Shown in pieces: positions 20,707 to 31,951 of a stretch of 64,000 bases of DNA. Every line of letters begins with the position of its first letter. Within the stretch, counting starts at the first letter, position 1. The notes under the pieces are model-generated. The model had not been told where the DNA came from. It was given only the letters and a program-made list of their open reading frames with translations, and ran no database searches. Source of the DNA: Cephalotus follicularis (lineage: Eukaryota > Streptophyta > Magnoliopsida > Oxalidales > Cephalotaceae); contig BDDD01000560.1 in NCBI GenBank assembly GCA_001972305.1, positions 882,077 to 946,076 on the forward strand, written 5' to 3'. The translations under genes were made by a program, and so were the position numbers.

Positions 20707-21486
20707 AAAGATGAAAACTGGATAGTAGCTATGCAAGAGGAGTTAAACCAGTTTGAACGTAATAAGGTTTGGTTTCTAGTGCCTAGACCTAAGGATCATT
20801 CCATGATAGGAACTAAATGGATATTTAGAAATAAGTTGGATAATCAAGGAGTAATAGTTAGAAATAAAGCTAGACTAGTTGCTCAAGGTTATTCACAAGA
20901 AGAAGGTATAGATTATGATGAAACGTATGCACATGTTGCTAGATTACAATCTATACGTTTGTTACTTGTATTTTCTTGTTTTAAAGATTTGAAATTATAT
21001 CAAATGGATGTAAAAAGTGCCTTTTTGAATGGTTTTATAAAAGAATAAGTATATATGGAACAACCTCAAGGTTTTGAGGATCCTTACTTTCCAAACCATA
21101 TTTTTAAACTCAACAAGGCTTTGTATGGTCTTAAACAAGCTCCTCGAGCTTGGTATGATAGGTTAACTAATTTTTTGGTTGAAAATGATTTTAAACGTGG
21201 AAATGTTGATATAACACTTTTTACAAAATCAAAAGAAAATGATTTACTAGTAGTACAAATGTATGTTGATGATATTATTTTCGGATCAACCAACGAATCT
21301 TTGTGCAAGGAGTTTTCTAACATAATGAAGTCAGAGTTTGAAATGAGCATGATGGGAGAACTCAACTTCTTCCTTGGGCTTCAAGTTAAGCAAACCAAAG
21401 AGGGAATCTTCATCAACCAAGCTAAGTACATAAAGGAAATACTCAAAAGGTTTGGAATGGAGAACTCAAAAACAAGACTCCTATAA
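20707..21486 (+). pseudogene. Element B pol: reverse transcriptase
   Basis: Copia RT motifs are in order: WIVAMQEELNQFERN, TKWIFRNKLDNQG, KARLVAQGYSQEEGIDYDETYA, QMDVKSAFLNG, KALYGLKQAPRAWYDRL, the catalytic YVDDIIFGS (about 21262), and GELNFFLGLQV. A TAA at 21046-21048 splits it (FIKE*VYMEQP). A frameshift near 21478-21490 (SKTRLL*) separates it from RNase H. The catalytic residues are intact. Confidence 0.88.
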
Positions 21487-22200
21487 GCACTTCTACGAAG
21501 CTTGACAAGGACGAACAATGTAAAAATGTTGATCAAAAGCTTTATAGAAGTATGATAGGTTCTCTATTACATTTCACTACTAGTAGACCTGATATTTTGT
21601 TTAGTGTTTATTTTTATGCATGTTTTCAATCAAACCCTAAAGAATCACACTTGTTTGCGGTTAAACGTATTCTGAAATACCTTGCATATACACCTACTCT
21701 AGGTTTATGGTATTCTCGAGACTCTAGTCTTGACCTACATTCATACTCAGATGCTGACTTTGGTGGTTATAAGGTTGATCGCAAGAGCACTAGTGGCTCA
21801 TGCCAATACCTAGGGAGTATGCTTGTATCGTGGTTTAGTAAAAAGAAAAATTATGTTGCTCTTTCTACCACCGAGGAAGAATATATTGCTGTAGGTAGTT
21901 GTTGTGCACAGATTTTATGGCAAAAACAACAGTTGATAGATTATGGTGTTTTTGGGAAACATGTACCTATAAAATGTGATACTACAAGTAGTATTTGTCT
22001 TGCTAAAACCCTGTTCATCAGTCAAAGACAAAACTCAATGACATTAGGTATCACTTTTTAAGAGAACATGTTGAAAATGGAGATATTGAGTTAGAATATG
22101 TGTCTACGGATAAACAAATAGCTAACATTTTTACCAAACCTTTAGATGAAAATACCTTTTCTAAGTTTAGAAGAGAATTAGGTTTATGTGAGTTTGAATG
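21487..22200 (+). pseudogene. Element B pol: RNase H and pol C-terminus
   Basis: In a shifted frame the sequence continues DKDEQCKN, MIGSLLHFTTSRPDI (21552 on), KRILKYL, YSDADFGG (first RNase H Asp region), STSGSCQ and ALSTTEEEYIA. A second frameshift near 22015 is followed by REHVENGDIELEYV and IFTKPLDENTF. Pol ends at TGA 22199-22201 after LGLCEFE. Frameshifts, not missing motifs, disable it. Confidence 0.85.
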
Positions 22201-22299
22201 AATGTTTATTTGTTTTCAATTGAATGTGTGTTTGATTGTTTGTTTGTTTGAATTTGATTGTTTTTTGAATGTTTTTCTGTTTGTTGTTCTGTTTTTGTC

Positions 22300-22565
22300 A
22301 AAACACATCGACTTCTTTTCAATCACTTTGATGCAGTTTTTACAAAACACGTCGACCTCTTTGTAAAACGTCGATGTTCTTTAGTTCTTACAAAACACGT
22401 CGATCTCATTAAAAATATTTCGATGTTTTTCAAAACGCATCGCTTTCTCTTATTCCACATCGATGCTTTTCATTAAGTTTTTTAAAGAATACGTCGACGC
22501 TTTTTAAATCACATCGACGTCTTTCTATCAGTCATCGACTTACTTATAAAAACACATCGACCACT
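22300..22565 (+). repeat. Internal array of TCGA-core motifs between pol and the env-like region of B
   Basis: This non-coding stretch has repeated CACATCGAC, CACGTCGACC, AACGTCGATG, CACGTCGATC and CATCGACG motifs (for example 22304, 22349, 22367, 22397, about 22490-22560). They resemble the LTR array but lie outside the LTR. Confidence 0.75.
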
Positions 22566-22739
22566 TTTATATCTCACCTTTACACTTCTAGGACGATTTC
22601 TTTGCAATTTTTTTTCTTCTAAAAAATCTTTCCAGTCTTTAAAATACATACTCTACTCCTTCTTCTTAGGTCATCTAAGTTCAGTGTCTGTCCTTCAATC
22701 TCTGTTTCTTCCAGTTTTAATATTTTGTGTTGTGTACTC

Positions 22740-22967
22740 CAACTATTCGATAAAATGACTAAGACAAAACATGTTGGTAAAAAGAGGGTTGCTAGCTCTT
22801 CCAAGCAAGAGAAACGTCCTTCAAAACGGAAGCTTAATATTCGGGAACCTTCTACTGATCTTGCTTTTGAATCGGATTCCGATTCCGAGGAAATCGTTCC
22901 CCTCCGAAGTGTTATTTTTGTTGATAAAAGGGTAATGGGAGGTAGGAACATAGACTTATCTTTTTGT
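22740..22967 (+). pseudogene. Element B env-like region, N-terminal piece
   Basis: Starting at MTKTKHVGKKRV, the product is basic and then acidic and serine-rich (SKQEKRPSKRKL, FESDSDSEEIVPL), and stops after DLSFC. It sits after the pol stop and before the 217-codon stretch at 23149. This matches the position of the third ORF of sireviruses, which is called env-like from its position and not from proven function. I see no signal peptide in this piece. Confidence 0.6.
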
Positions 22968-23148
22968 TGAAATAAATTTTCTTTCGTTTCTTGGCTTGAC
23001 ACTTTGCATCTTCTACCTCTTGTGCAAATCCAAGATTTGTTTTATGTTACGCTTGTCAAATAGTTTTATATGAATTTACGTATTGTTTCAAGTCCACTTG
23101 AAGAATTCGCCCTGTCTTCCACCATTAAACGCCAAATAATCTTCCTAG

Positions 23149-23802
23149 ATGCTAGGATTCTTGCCTCGATCCTTCATATTCCTCACATTGTATTTTTTCG
23201 AATACATGAAGTGGCCGGAAGTTGAGGGATTCCACCCAAATGACATTTTGTCAATCCTTTACCCAAATGATCCAAATATTCATCCTAATATGGCTCTTTG
23301 TACAAATAGACTATCTGTCGATCATCGTCTCTTACACCATCTTATTGTTCACCAGCTACTTCCTACCGGTGGTGGATATGCAAAACTCACTCGGATGCAA
23401 GCATTTTTAATGTGGTGCATCATTTCCAAAATTGAATTTTGCTATCCATTGCTTATGCTCCATACTATGGTCCGTGCTTTTACCCAAAAGAAATATGTCC
23501 TTCCTTTTGGTTGCATTTTAACCAAAATCTTCCTTTACCATGAAGTTTGTCTTGAGGGGGAGATTGGAACAAAATTGAAAAAGGAAGACACCTACAACAA
23601 AAGCACTCTGAATCGAATGGGTTGGAAGAAGCAGGAAGAGAATTGGACTTACTGTCCAAAAAGCGATCAAAGTCAGAGAATCAACCAAGAGGAGCAAGAC
23701 GAAATACCTCCGTGGGAAGTTCAAGAAACTGGTCAAGAAGCTGCTCCTTCTCGTCCTCCTTCTCAAACTCGTGGTTTCACTTCTACCTCTGAGTATGATT
23801 GA
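23149..23802 (+). CDS. Element B env-like / plant-transposon-protein ORF, main part
   Basis: The 217-codon open stretch starts with a hydrophobic segment (LPRSFIFLTLYFFEYM). It contains a conserved-looking domain (MKWPEVEGFHPND, NPNMALCTNRLSVDHRLLHH) and ends in a Pro/Gln-rich tail. In sireviruses the region after pol encodes an env-like protein, and related domains appear as 'putative plant transposon protein' in plant genomes. Function is unproven. The domain match is from memory of the family and needs a profile search. The first codons may not be the real start, because the preceding part is in another frame. Confidence 0.6.
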   Translation: MLGFLPRSFIFLTLYFFEYMKWPEVEGFHPNDILSILYPNDPNIHPNMALCTNRLSVDHRLLHHLIVHQLLPTGGGYAKLTRMQAFLMWCIISKIEFCYPLLMLHTMVRAFTQKKYVLPFGCILTKIFLYHEVCLEGEIGTKLKKEDTYNKSTLNRMGWKKQEENWTYCPKSDQSQRINQEEQDEIPPWEVQETGQEAAPSRPPSQTRGFTSTSEYD

Positions 23803-23814
23803 CTAGTTGAGTTT

Positions 23815-24015
23815 ATGAGTTATTGCTTTGATGCTCTAAATGTCCGATTCGATTCAATGGAAGCGTCAATCGATGGCAAGTTTAATTCTCTTAACTCTCA
23901 ACTTGATCTCTTGGAGAAAGATCACAAGAAAATTCGCACTGATTTTGAGATGATTGAAGACATGATATACTATGATCTACATGTCACCAAGAGACGTCTC
24001 AGACGTCTAGATTGA
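23815..24015 (+). pseudogene. Element B env-like region, C-terminal coiled-coil piece
   Basis: The 66-codon open stretch follows TGA 23800-23802. Heptad-like spacing (FDSMEASIDGKFNSLNSQLDLL) predicts a coiled coil. It ends with basic residues (TKRRLRRLD) and a TGA, after which coding-like sequence (KLAESKMIDN, SAHSES) continues to about 24089. It probably belongs to the same third ORF. Confidence 0.55.
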
Positions 24016-24281
24016 AAGCTTGCCGAATCAAAAATGATTGACAACTGCGAAGACACTTCTGGAGATGAATCTGCTCATTCTGAATCTTGATTGTGTTTAT
24101 GTTATGTAATTTGAACAATTTATGATTTGTAATGGTGTGTACTTTGAACAAGTGTGTGTATTGTTTTTATGAAAACGAATGTTTATGTTTGCTATAATTC
24201 TAATATTCTTGTTATTATGATGCTTTGAATCTTGATGTTATATTGTTCTTATGATGTAATGTGTCACATCCCTCTATTCTT

Positions 24282-24474
24282 AAGGGGGAGCTTACTTTTG
24301 CCTTTTTCTTTTTTATGCTATCCAGAAAAGGGGGAGATAGCTTTAAAAATGAAAATTTTGCAAGATTTAGTGAGTTTTCTTATTTGCAGTTTTTTTTTTC
24401 TTATTTGTTACTACTTATCATTCTTTTTTATTCTTTTATGCGCAAATTTTTGTCATCATCAAAAAGGGGGAGAT
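24282..24474 (+). other. Repeated polypurine tract of element B (three GGGGGAG copies)
   Basis: AAGGGGGAGC near 24282, AAAAGGGGGAGATAG near 24327 and AAAAAGGGGGAGAT at 24461-24474 occur upstream of the 3' LTR. The last copy abuts TGTTGACG and is the functional PPT position. Multiple PPT copies are a described sirevirus feature. Confidence 0.82.
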
Positions 24475-25760
24475 TGTTGACGTTTTAGTCTCAATCCTAG
24501 TTTTGATGATAACATATTTGCTTTTAACAAGTTTATTTTATGTGCAAGATACTAATATATCACAAAAGGCAAAAAGACAGTTTTACATAAAAGACATCGA
24601 TGCTATTGAAGGAAGACATCGACGCCTTTAAAGAACCAGGAGTTACAGGTCGTTATTCATAAAAGACATCGATCCGTTTCTCCAAAGACATCGACGTCCT
24701 TAGCACCTAAAGTTACAGGTCTTTTTTCAATAAAGACATCGCCCTTTCAGAGAAGACATCGACATCTTTAGCTCAGAAAGTTACAAGCAAATTTCATTCA
24801 AAGGCATCGATCTATTTCAGAGAAGACATCGACTGTTTAACTCAAAGACATCGATCCATTTACAAAGACATCAATGTGTTTATGCCAAAAAGTTACAGGT
24901 CGTTTTTGAAGAAAAGCATTGATCCGATTCTATGAAGATATCGACGTCCAATCAAAAGACAACGATCCCTTTACAAAGACATCGATGTCTTTCTCATAAC
25001 ATTTATGTTTCCAGAAAGGACATCGACGCCCACTAAAGACATCAATGTGTTACTCATATCTTCAAAGCCTGGTGACAACTCCAGAAAATGCATCGACGCC
25101 ATTTATAGACATCGACGTCTTTCAAAAGAAATTACGCCCTGGATGCTCGCAACGGCTAGTTAATTGGTAAAGAAATCGACGCTTATCAAAGACATCGACG
25201 GCTTTGCTCCAACGTCTACATAACAGAGTTTACAGCAAATCATCAGTTTTTCAAATCTAAATCTCCATGATTTAATCAACGGATACATGGATTGTTTGGC
25301 TATATAAAGGAGGGTCCAAGGCTTCAGAAACTACCAAGAAACAAAGAACTCAAGCAATCAAGCAAAGTTACAAAGTTCAAAGTGCTCTTAGCTTCAAAGT
25401 TTTTTTTTTCTGAAGTTCTTTCTGTAATTCTCTCTTGTTCTTTTTTGTAAGCCAAACCTACTGAGAGATTACATTGTAAACACCTTACAAACACTTGTAA
25501 AAGAGGAGAGTGAATCATCTAAAGGTCCCGAGGTCAAGTTCTAGTGATTGAGGTCAATCACAAAACTGTGAGGTGTAACGAATTGCCTCCTTAATCAATT
25601 CGAGCTAGTGGAAACTCAAGGAGCTCCCTTGGGAAAAGTGGACGTAGGCAAGAGTTAGCCGGACCACTCTAAAAACAGAGAATCTTTCTATCCCTATTCT
25701 CTTTGCTTTAAATTTTTATTTGTTTGTTATTGCTCTATTATTCCCCCTTCGTATTTTGCA
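24475..25760 (+). repeat. Element B 3' LTR
   Basis: It begins TGTTGACGTTTTAG just after the PPT. It repeats the 5' LTR with scattered substitutions and small indels, including the paired GACATCGAT/GACATCGACG motifs and the TATA box (25301-25310). It extends past the point where the 5' copy is cut (25695), into T-rich sequence ending GTATTTTGCA. The exact terminus is inferred. Confidence 0.83.
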
Positions 25761-25767
25761 AGAGCAA

Positions 25768-26756
25768 TTATTTTATTTCATATGCCAACATGCATATGAA
25801 GTATTTACCACAGAAATTACAAGATATAACATGTTTTCTATGCCAATATTTACTAGAAACATGTCCAATTTTACCACAAACATTACAAGAAACAACATTG
25901 TTTTTCTTTCTAACAACATTACCATCTTTCTTTCTATCAACCAATTTATTAAAATGCACAACCTTGTTCATTTCATCAAAACCTAGGCCGGCCCTATCAA
26001 AGACACATCTTTGAACACTTAAAAGCCTATCAAGTTTATCACTACTTTTTGAAAATTTTGAAAAGGTCCTCTTAAGAGCATTTACTTCAATTTTTAGTTT
26101 CTCATTTTCATCCTTAAAACTAGTTGATAGTTCTAAAGACATGTTAACAATATCTAATTCATTTTCAAAGACTCGTTTTCTTTAGATAAATGATTAACCT
26201 CATTTTTCAAGAAAACAATTTCATCTTTAGGAACATTATCATTCATCAAAGAAGCATTTGTTTTTAACTCATTATTTTCAATAGTTACACACTTAATCTT
26301 GGTCTTTAAAGAAGAAATGATAGAAGTATACATATCTACAACTTCAACAAAATCATCATAACTTACCTCATTTTCTCCTTTGCTTGAGTCTTCTTCATCA
26401 CTATCGCTTCTCAGTTCTTCAATCGCTATAAGACATGAGCTTGTTCCATAACATTCTTCCAGCTTATTCCAAAATTCCTTTGCCGAATTACACAAGGAAA
26501 TACTTTCAAAGACATTAGAACTTAAAGAACAAAAAATAATATGCTTGACCTTAGCATTTAACTTTAATAGTTCTCTTTCATTTTCATCATATCTAATCTT
26601 TGAGTTAGGCAATTCCAGACCAATAACAACATCCCAAAGATCATATTCAAGAGATTGAATAAAAGAGGTCATTTTAATTTTCCATTCATTAAAATTATTA
26701 CCATCGAAGAAAGGAGGCATATTAATAAAACGGTTATCATTAACAAAGGTTGTCAT
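25768..26756 (-). pseudogene. Element C gag (internally deleted sirevirus gag)
   Basis: The ATG is at 26756 (MTTFVNDNRFINMPPFFDG). The N-terminal copia gag domain is present (NEWKIKMTSFIQSLEYDLWDVV, KHIIFCSLSSN, KEFWNKLEECYG). It then jumps to an acidic segment (SDSDEEDSSKGE) and a coiled coil. The middle of the domain and the main CCHC knuckle seen in B are missing. A frameshift near 26150 leads to a C-terminal part with coiled coil and knuckle-like repeats (CNVCGKIGHVSSKYW, last Cys replaced; CNFCGK). The remainder lies across B at 16119-16567. Confidence 0.82.
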
Positions 26757-26795
26757 GGATCAAACTAATTTCAATTAAGATTAACAATTTGAAAC

Positions 26796-26808
26796 CTCTC
26801 TGATACCA
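26796..26808 (-). promoter_or_regulatory. Primer-binding site of element C
   Basis: On the minus strand TGGTATCAGAGAG lies two bases inside the LTR end (TCTTCA). It complements the 3' end of initiator tRNA-Met. Confidence 0.88.
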
Positions 26809-26810
26809 AT

Positions 26811-28080
26811 TGAAGAGTCCACAAAGGCAACCAAGAGTGGGGTGAATTGGTTATGCAAAAAATAACCACCATTTTTAAACTTAACCATTGCAAACAAACA
26901 ATTAACCATGATACTCTTAAACAATTATAAACAATAAAATAGCTTGCAAATAATTAAAATAATAAGGGATAGAAAGTTGCAAACAAGTTTATAGAGATTC
27001 GGCAAACCGTGCCTACGTCCACTCTCCCAAGCCACGCTTGAGGTTCCACTAGAATGTAATCCCCCAATCACAAACAGTAACTCTGGATTTTTACATGCTG
27101 AATCCTAAGTTGAATTTTTTACAGCTAAATTCTAACTCGAATTTTTAAAAGCTAAATCCTAACTTTGAGTAAGGTACTAATGACCTTGGGTATAAAATAA
27201 GTATCTGAGTGTTTGTGATTTTATCACCTCTCACAAGGTTGGATAATCAAAACAGTAAAGCTCAAAAACTTAGAAAAAGAACTTTGCACAGTATGACTTT
27301 AAAAATAACTCTTTCTTGCTTTTTGTTTTGCTTGAATATTTTCTTGATTTCTCTTGATTATTTCTTCATGGATTGAGCCTCTATTTATAGCCTTCAAATC
27401 ATTGTAGTCATTGCTAGAGTTCTGGGAATTATCAGAGAGCCGTTGGAGCTATTCAGGGAAAGGATCACCATTTCAGCACCTTCAAATTTTGCAGATTTTG
27501 TGTGTAGCTATCATTGGCGTTGATGTGTATGCATGGCGTTGACGTCTATCTCCTTATGTGTTGACTCCTGTGGTTCTTTACGTTGACACTCCAAGCTTTT
27601 CTTTAGCTTCAGCTCTATTCACGTTGACGCATCTCCATAGTGTTGACTCTAATATCATTTGAGTTGACTCCATAATATCTTCTTGTTAACATCCAAACTC
27701 ACTGTCCCAAATGTGCACATTTTGCATTGACGTCTTGATATGACGTTGACATCTATAGACAAGGTGTTGACTCCACATGTTTTCTGCGTTGACGTTCAAG
27801 TCTCTATCACCTTTTGACGTTGACGTCTTCCTCAAGGCGTTGATGTGAATCATAGTTTCCCAGCACATTGACAAGAATCATCTTGCTGAACCCAGAACAA
27901 GTATTCAAGCCCAGCACATTGACGCCTAAAACTTAGTCGTTGACGCCAAAAAGACTGATATGCAAGTTTTAGCTTACTTACAATGCAAGTTAACTTTGTT
28001 AGAGATTCCTTCACATCAAACACACAGATTAGGCGTTTTGTAATCATCAAAACAAAGATTGTAACACATAAATGTCAACA
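26811..28080 (-). repeat. Element C 5' LTR (1,270 bp)
   Basis: On the minus strand it runs from TGTTGACATTTATG to GGACTCTTCA, giving TG...CA ends next to the PBS. It shares the TGTTGAC start and the CTTTCTATCCC region with B. It carries an array of GCGTTGACG-type motifs (27516, 27535 and on to about 27955) upstream of a TATA box. Its 3' partner LTR is not in the window. Confidence 0.85.
27381..27390 (-). promoter_or_regulatory. TATA box of element C LTR
   Basis: CTATAAATAG on the minus strand lies just downstream of the GCGTTGACG array. The arrangement matches the B LTR. Confidence 0.7.
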
Positions 28081-31000
28081 AGTTAGACTCATTTTCCTAT
28101 GAAAAGCATACCACAACCCCAGCATTATTAAAACGCATGAACGGACGTGTTTTGATTGTCTAAGTATCGTCGCCTTTCGCAAAATGGTCGAAGCTTAATG
28201 CCACAATGCCACGAAAGACGTGGGCACGCGGTTCTCCAACTCCCAACCAATTTTCCCTCTCATAGAGAAAAGAGGTAGCACGTTGGTGAGTGGGAAGTAG
28301 TTTTACTTAAAGAAAACAACATGTTGTGCAACATGGTGGGTGAGGTGTGTGGGCGCTAGTGCGTGCAACATCGTGCGAGACCTGTTGGCATAAAAGAGGG
28401 GGTGTGAAATTGCTGTGGGGTGTCTAACACTCTGTAATCCCTTCACCGATTTTGTTCACCAAAAATTTGGTGCTAACCTAGGGTGGATTGTTATTGACAA
28501 CCTTTGTCAATTTCAATGCTCCCTTAGTGAGCATAGTTAGTTAGATAAATAGAGACTTCATTCTTGGAGAAAAACGGTTGTCAACGTTTTTAGAACTTGG
28601 TGTTTTGAGCAGGAAGTTCTCAGCGACTTGGAGGAACTAAAAGCTTGAAGGAAGTCTTCTCAAGCAAGTACCGGCAAAGACTATGGAGCCATCACTTTCA
28701 GTATGATCTTCTTGTTCTTCTCTGTGTCACCATGTTTATCACATAAGCATGCATGTGTGATGTTCAATTCAATTATGTTGTTGATGTGGGTGTTCCTGAG
28801 AAGAAGTTTTAATTCCGCTGCGTTATTAGAAAAATTTTATTTGCACTTCTAATCACCCTTGGTCCGAATTCTCCATATGGAGATGTTATACCATTCTCAA
28901 CCCCAATAGGATAGTTTCTTTCAGTATGCCCTATGTGTTGGGAATGGGCTCACGCACAGCCGAAAACAACAACCAATTCAGACTTTCGGGTTTAAGGCCG
29001 ATTAATTTTAAATTTCATACAATTGATTAATCCCCAAGCAATGGGATACCCTAATCTAAGTCTAAATTGTCCCAATGAATGCCGAGGAACCCTAATTAAA
29101 CAATCAATCAAACCAAAACCAAAACTAAGCATGGGGGATAATCAGGTTTATCATAGGGTTGCCATAAACCCTAAGAGTAATGGGCTAAAAAATAACTCAC
29201 AATGTCAATACACAAACCCTAGCTAATAAGCCCAAAACCCGAATCCTAGCTTCCCTAACCTGAAGGGTTGCTAGGTTCCCACTAAAGAAAGCCATAGAGG
29301 TTTGTCTAGGGTACACATACCCTAGAAACAACCCACTTCCATGGAACCACATAGGAAGATGAGAAGAGATTCTTAGCAAGGGTGAAGACTCCTTCCTTCA
29401 AGTCTAGCTCCCTCTACACTTTTATCCCAAGAACTCCAAGGATCCTCCTTAAGCCACAGAAAAGGAAGATCAAACGTTGAAGACCAAGTGTTTAACCTAC
29501 ACTAAATCACTTTAGGTAAAGATAAAATGTAGAGTACACGTTTTCTCCACCTATCATTAACTTTGAGGGGTGAAAGGAGGGTTGAAAATGGATGCTCTTC
29601 GAACCAGATGTTTTTGGCGTCGATGCGTGGGCGTAAGGCGTCAACATGTATGCAAGCAGCAGAAAGAAGAGACACGAGAGGGAAGAGAGAAAGAGAGAAA
29701 GGGTGTTGTGTGTTGTGTAAGCTTTGATCTCTTGTCTTTTAGCTATTTATACTTTTTGACTTCTATCATTAAATATCCAAGTCAACTCTCTAGCTTCTTG
29801 AACACACTTTCCAAGAGCACACCAACTTCTCTCAAGTTTGGTGAGATACCGTGTGTCAGCCCTCTTGTCGTCAACGCCATGTGTGTCATCCTATCTCTGC
29901 GTCAACGCCAACAATAAGTTGAAACAAGCGTGTTGTCTCTTCCTTCCTTAGCGTCAACGCATAAACCTCATAATGTCAATGCGTAAGTCACTGGAATAAC
30001 ATGGCGTCAATGCATGCTCTCCATGACGTTAACACCCAGTGACTCTAGCTACATATAGCGTCAATGCATGCTCTTCATGGCATCAACGTGTAAGTCCCTA
30101 TTTTACATGGTGTCGATGCATGCTCTCCATAGCGTCGAAGCCCAAGGGCTTAAGCTGGATATGGCGTCAATGCATGTCCTGTTTGATTAGGGGTGTCTCT
30201 ACATGCCACATGGTGTGGTGCTTCTATTTATACACTCTTGATTTATACAGTTCTATATTCCATTTATGTTATATGTCCAAATTTATTTATATTGGCATGA
30301 TTATATGGCTCATCCCAACCAACCAAAAGGAACAGAATAATTAATTTTAATTAACTGTATGCCATATATAGCCCTATCACATCAAAGGGTTGGATCTATT
30401 GCCAGGGAGGCCATGAGAATGGGATCCTTATTCCATGTGACTAAATTGTTCCAAGTCATAGGTTCACTTTCTTTGGGTCGTTGTTGAACCGTGATAAAGA
30501 CTTGTCACATTATGCTTGCTCCCAGGGAGGGAGGATGTATCTTCTCATGGACCATTCGGTATTATCCTAAAGCTAATGTAGGGTGCGTGCGCAGATGCAT
30601 GATGCTGAACTAACCCACAGTAGGATCCCTATTTTTATAGTCAATACACATCTCAATAGGGATTCCTATGGTCTTGGTAGTGTATAGTCGATGGTGACTA
30701 GTAGGTCTACACCTGCGTTGTCTCCTTTGACCTGAGTGGCTAGCATGCATTGTGTGGGGACTAATTGACTTTGATTTTTGCCTTCCCCAGCACTAGCCAC
30801 GTGCTGGCAAAAGGGTTGTCTTTGGGTCTTGTGGAAGTTGCATTGAGATGTATGAGCAAGTGCGCAACAAGGGATCGACACACCCCGGCTGAGGGTGACC
30901 AGCTCTATTTATCTAAGTACGTTGCACACTTAAAATCCTGTACAGGTTATAGACAGAGAGGAGACAAGATAGTTTCCATGGGAGGTCTGTCATAGTCTCA

Positions 31001-31879
31001 GTATGATCATAGATATTTAGTATCACAAATAAATCTATGGGTGACATTCATATAAACCCTAGACCGTTGATCGGAGCTAAGTATGATGAGGGAAACATGA
31101 CACATATGTCGATGACTGGATAAAGCGACTGAATATTCGGTCCTAGATGATAGACGTCGTAATACAAGGATCCAGGCGGTGATTGGAGATCACACCGGGG
31201 CTATTTTAATAGTTGGTGACTATTAGAATAGTCGTACAAGACAAACAGGATGATCTGGCAATTTATCATCATACTGGAGATCGACAGGCTTTCGGGTCCT
31301 GCCTGACTTTGAAGTGGTTGACGTGTAGAGAAACATGTCATTTAGTACAAGGTTGACATAAATGAGATGTTACTTTGTTTGTGAATATTTTATTTGCTGG
31401 AATCGGGTCCATGCAGTACCACGATAAAATATTCCAAGCGAATGGTTGATATGAATTTACATTAAGTGCTTTGGGAACTTATTGTAAAGAGAGAGCATTG
31501 GGCTATCTTTGGGCTTCCGATTTAATCCCATATTTTGGCCTAATTTTGGGCCAAAGAGTGGACCATTTTGGCTTGTAATTTTGGACTCAATATTGTTTAA
31601 TATTGGGAGGTCCAAATGATACCCAAAAGTAGCACACATGTTGACTTTGTCAACTCTTGTTTCTCCATTTTGGCATCATACGACAACTACACTTTGTGGG
31701 ATATTTGTGGCCGGCCATGTGCTTAAATGATGATACATATGTGAGATTTACATGGTTGTAAAATGGTGAGTCATTCTTGCATTAAATGCTAGAAGACAAA
31801 AGAGAGTAATTGCATCAAAGACAAATGCATTAAGTAAGATATTTTGAAACTTATTTATCAAGTCATGGTTTCTCTTTTG

Positions 31880-31921
<42 letters not shown>

Positions 31922-31946
31922 TACACGACAACATATAACTCTCTCT
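28081..31946. other. Unassigned repeat-like DNA, left flank of element E
   Basis: No convincing coding sequence is present; open frames are short and lack motifs. A GCGTCAACGC-type motif recurs from about 29612 to 30175, as in sirevirus LTRs. Two TATAAATAG-like boxes read on the minus strand lie at about 29742-29752 and 30226-30236. A TTCCGCTGCG motif near 28815, of the kind seen near plant LTR ends, may mark another LTR edge. The likeliest content is one or more decayed LTR elements, but I cannot place their ends. Confidence 0.5.
31881..31920. repeat. Microsatellite (TA)5(TG)15
   Basis: Five TA units are followed by fifteen TG units, about 30 bp left of the element E target duplication. Confidence 0.95.
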
Positions 31947-31951
31947 TGCAA
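31947..31951. repeat. Target site duplication of element E, left copy (TGCAA)
   Basis: TGCAA precedes TGACACGCC and is repeated at 55188-55192 after GTTGTTACA, 23 kb away. Confidence 0.93.

Larger units (their letters stand above)
16571..25760 (+). mobile_element. Element B: Ty1/copia sirevirus with env-like third ORF
   Basis: This is a plus-strand element of about 9.2 kb. It has a truncated 5' LTR (16571-17765), gag, a copia-order pol (PR-IN-RT-RNase H), a separate env-like region, a repeated polypurine tract and a 3' LTR starting at 24475. Sirevirus hallmarks are the long gag with CCHC knuckle and coiled coil, a stop between gag and pol, the third ORF, multiple PPT copies, and LTRs full of short palindromes. 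The right end is inferred at GTATTTTGCA (25760). No convincing target duplication was found, so the end is uncertain by tens of bases. Confidence 0.88.

Noticed and set aside
22740..24090. A true retroviral envelope gene
   Set aside because: The name env-like rests on position after pol. I see no clear signal peptide, cleavage site or fusion segment, so an infectious virus is not supported.
25761..25800. Target duplication for element B
   Set aside because: The left flank is CTGTGT, while candidates right of the LTR (AGAGC, TATGC) do not match. The C coding frame does not rejoin cleanly, so the junction may be eroded.
28081..31946. A host gene in the unassigned segment
   Set aside because: No frame longer than about 115 codons, no recognisable domain and no exon-like conserved blocks. 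Repeat motifs and TATA-like boxes point to LTR remnants instead.
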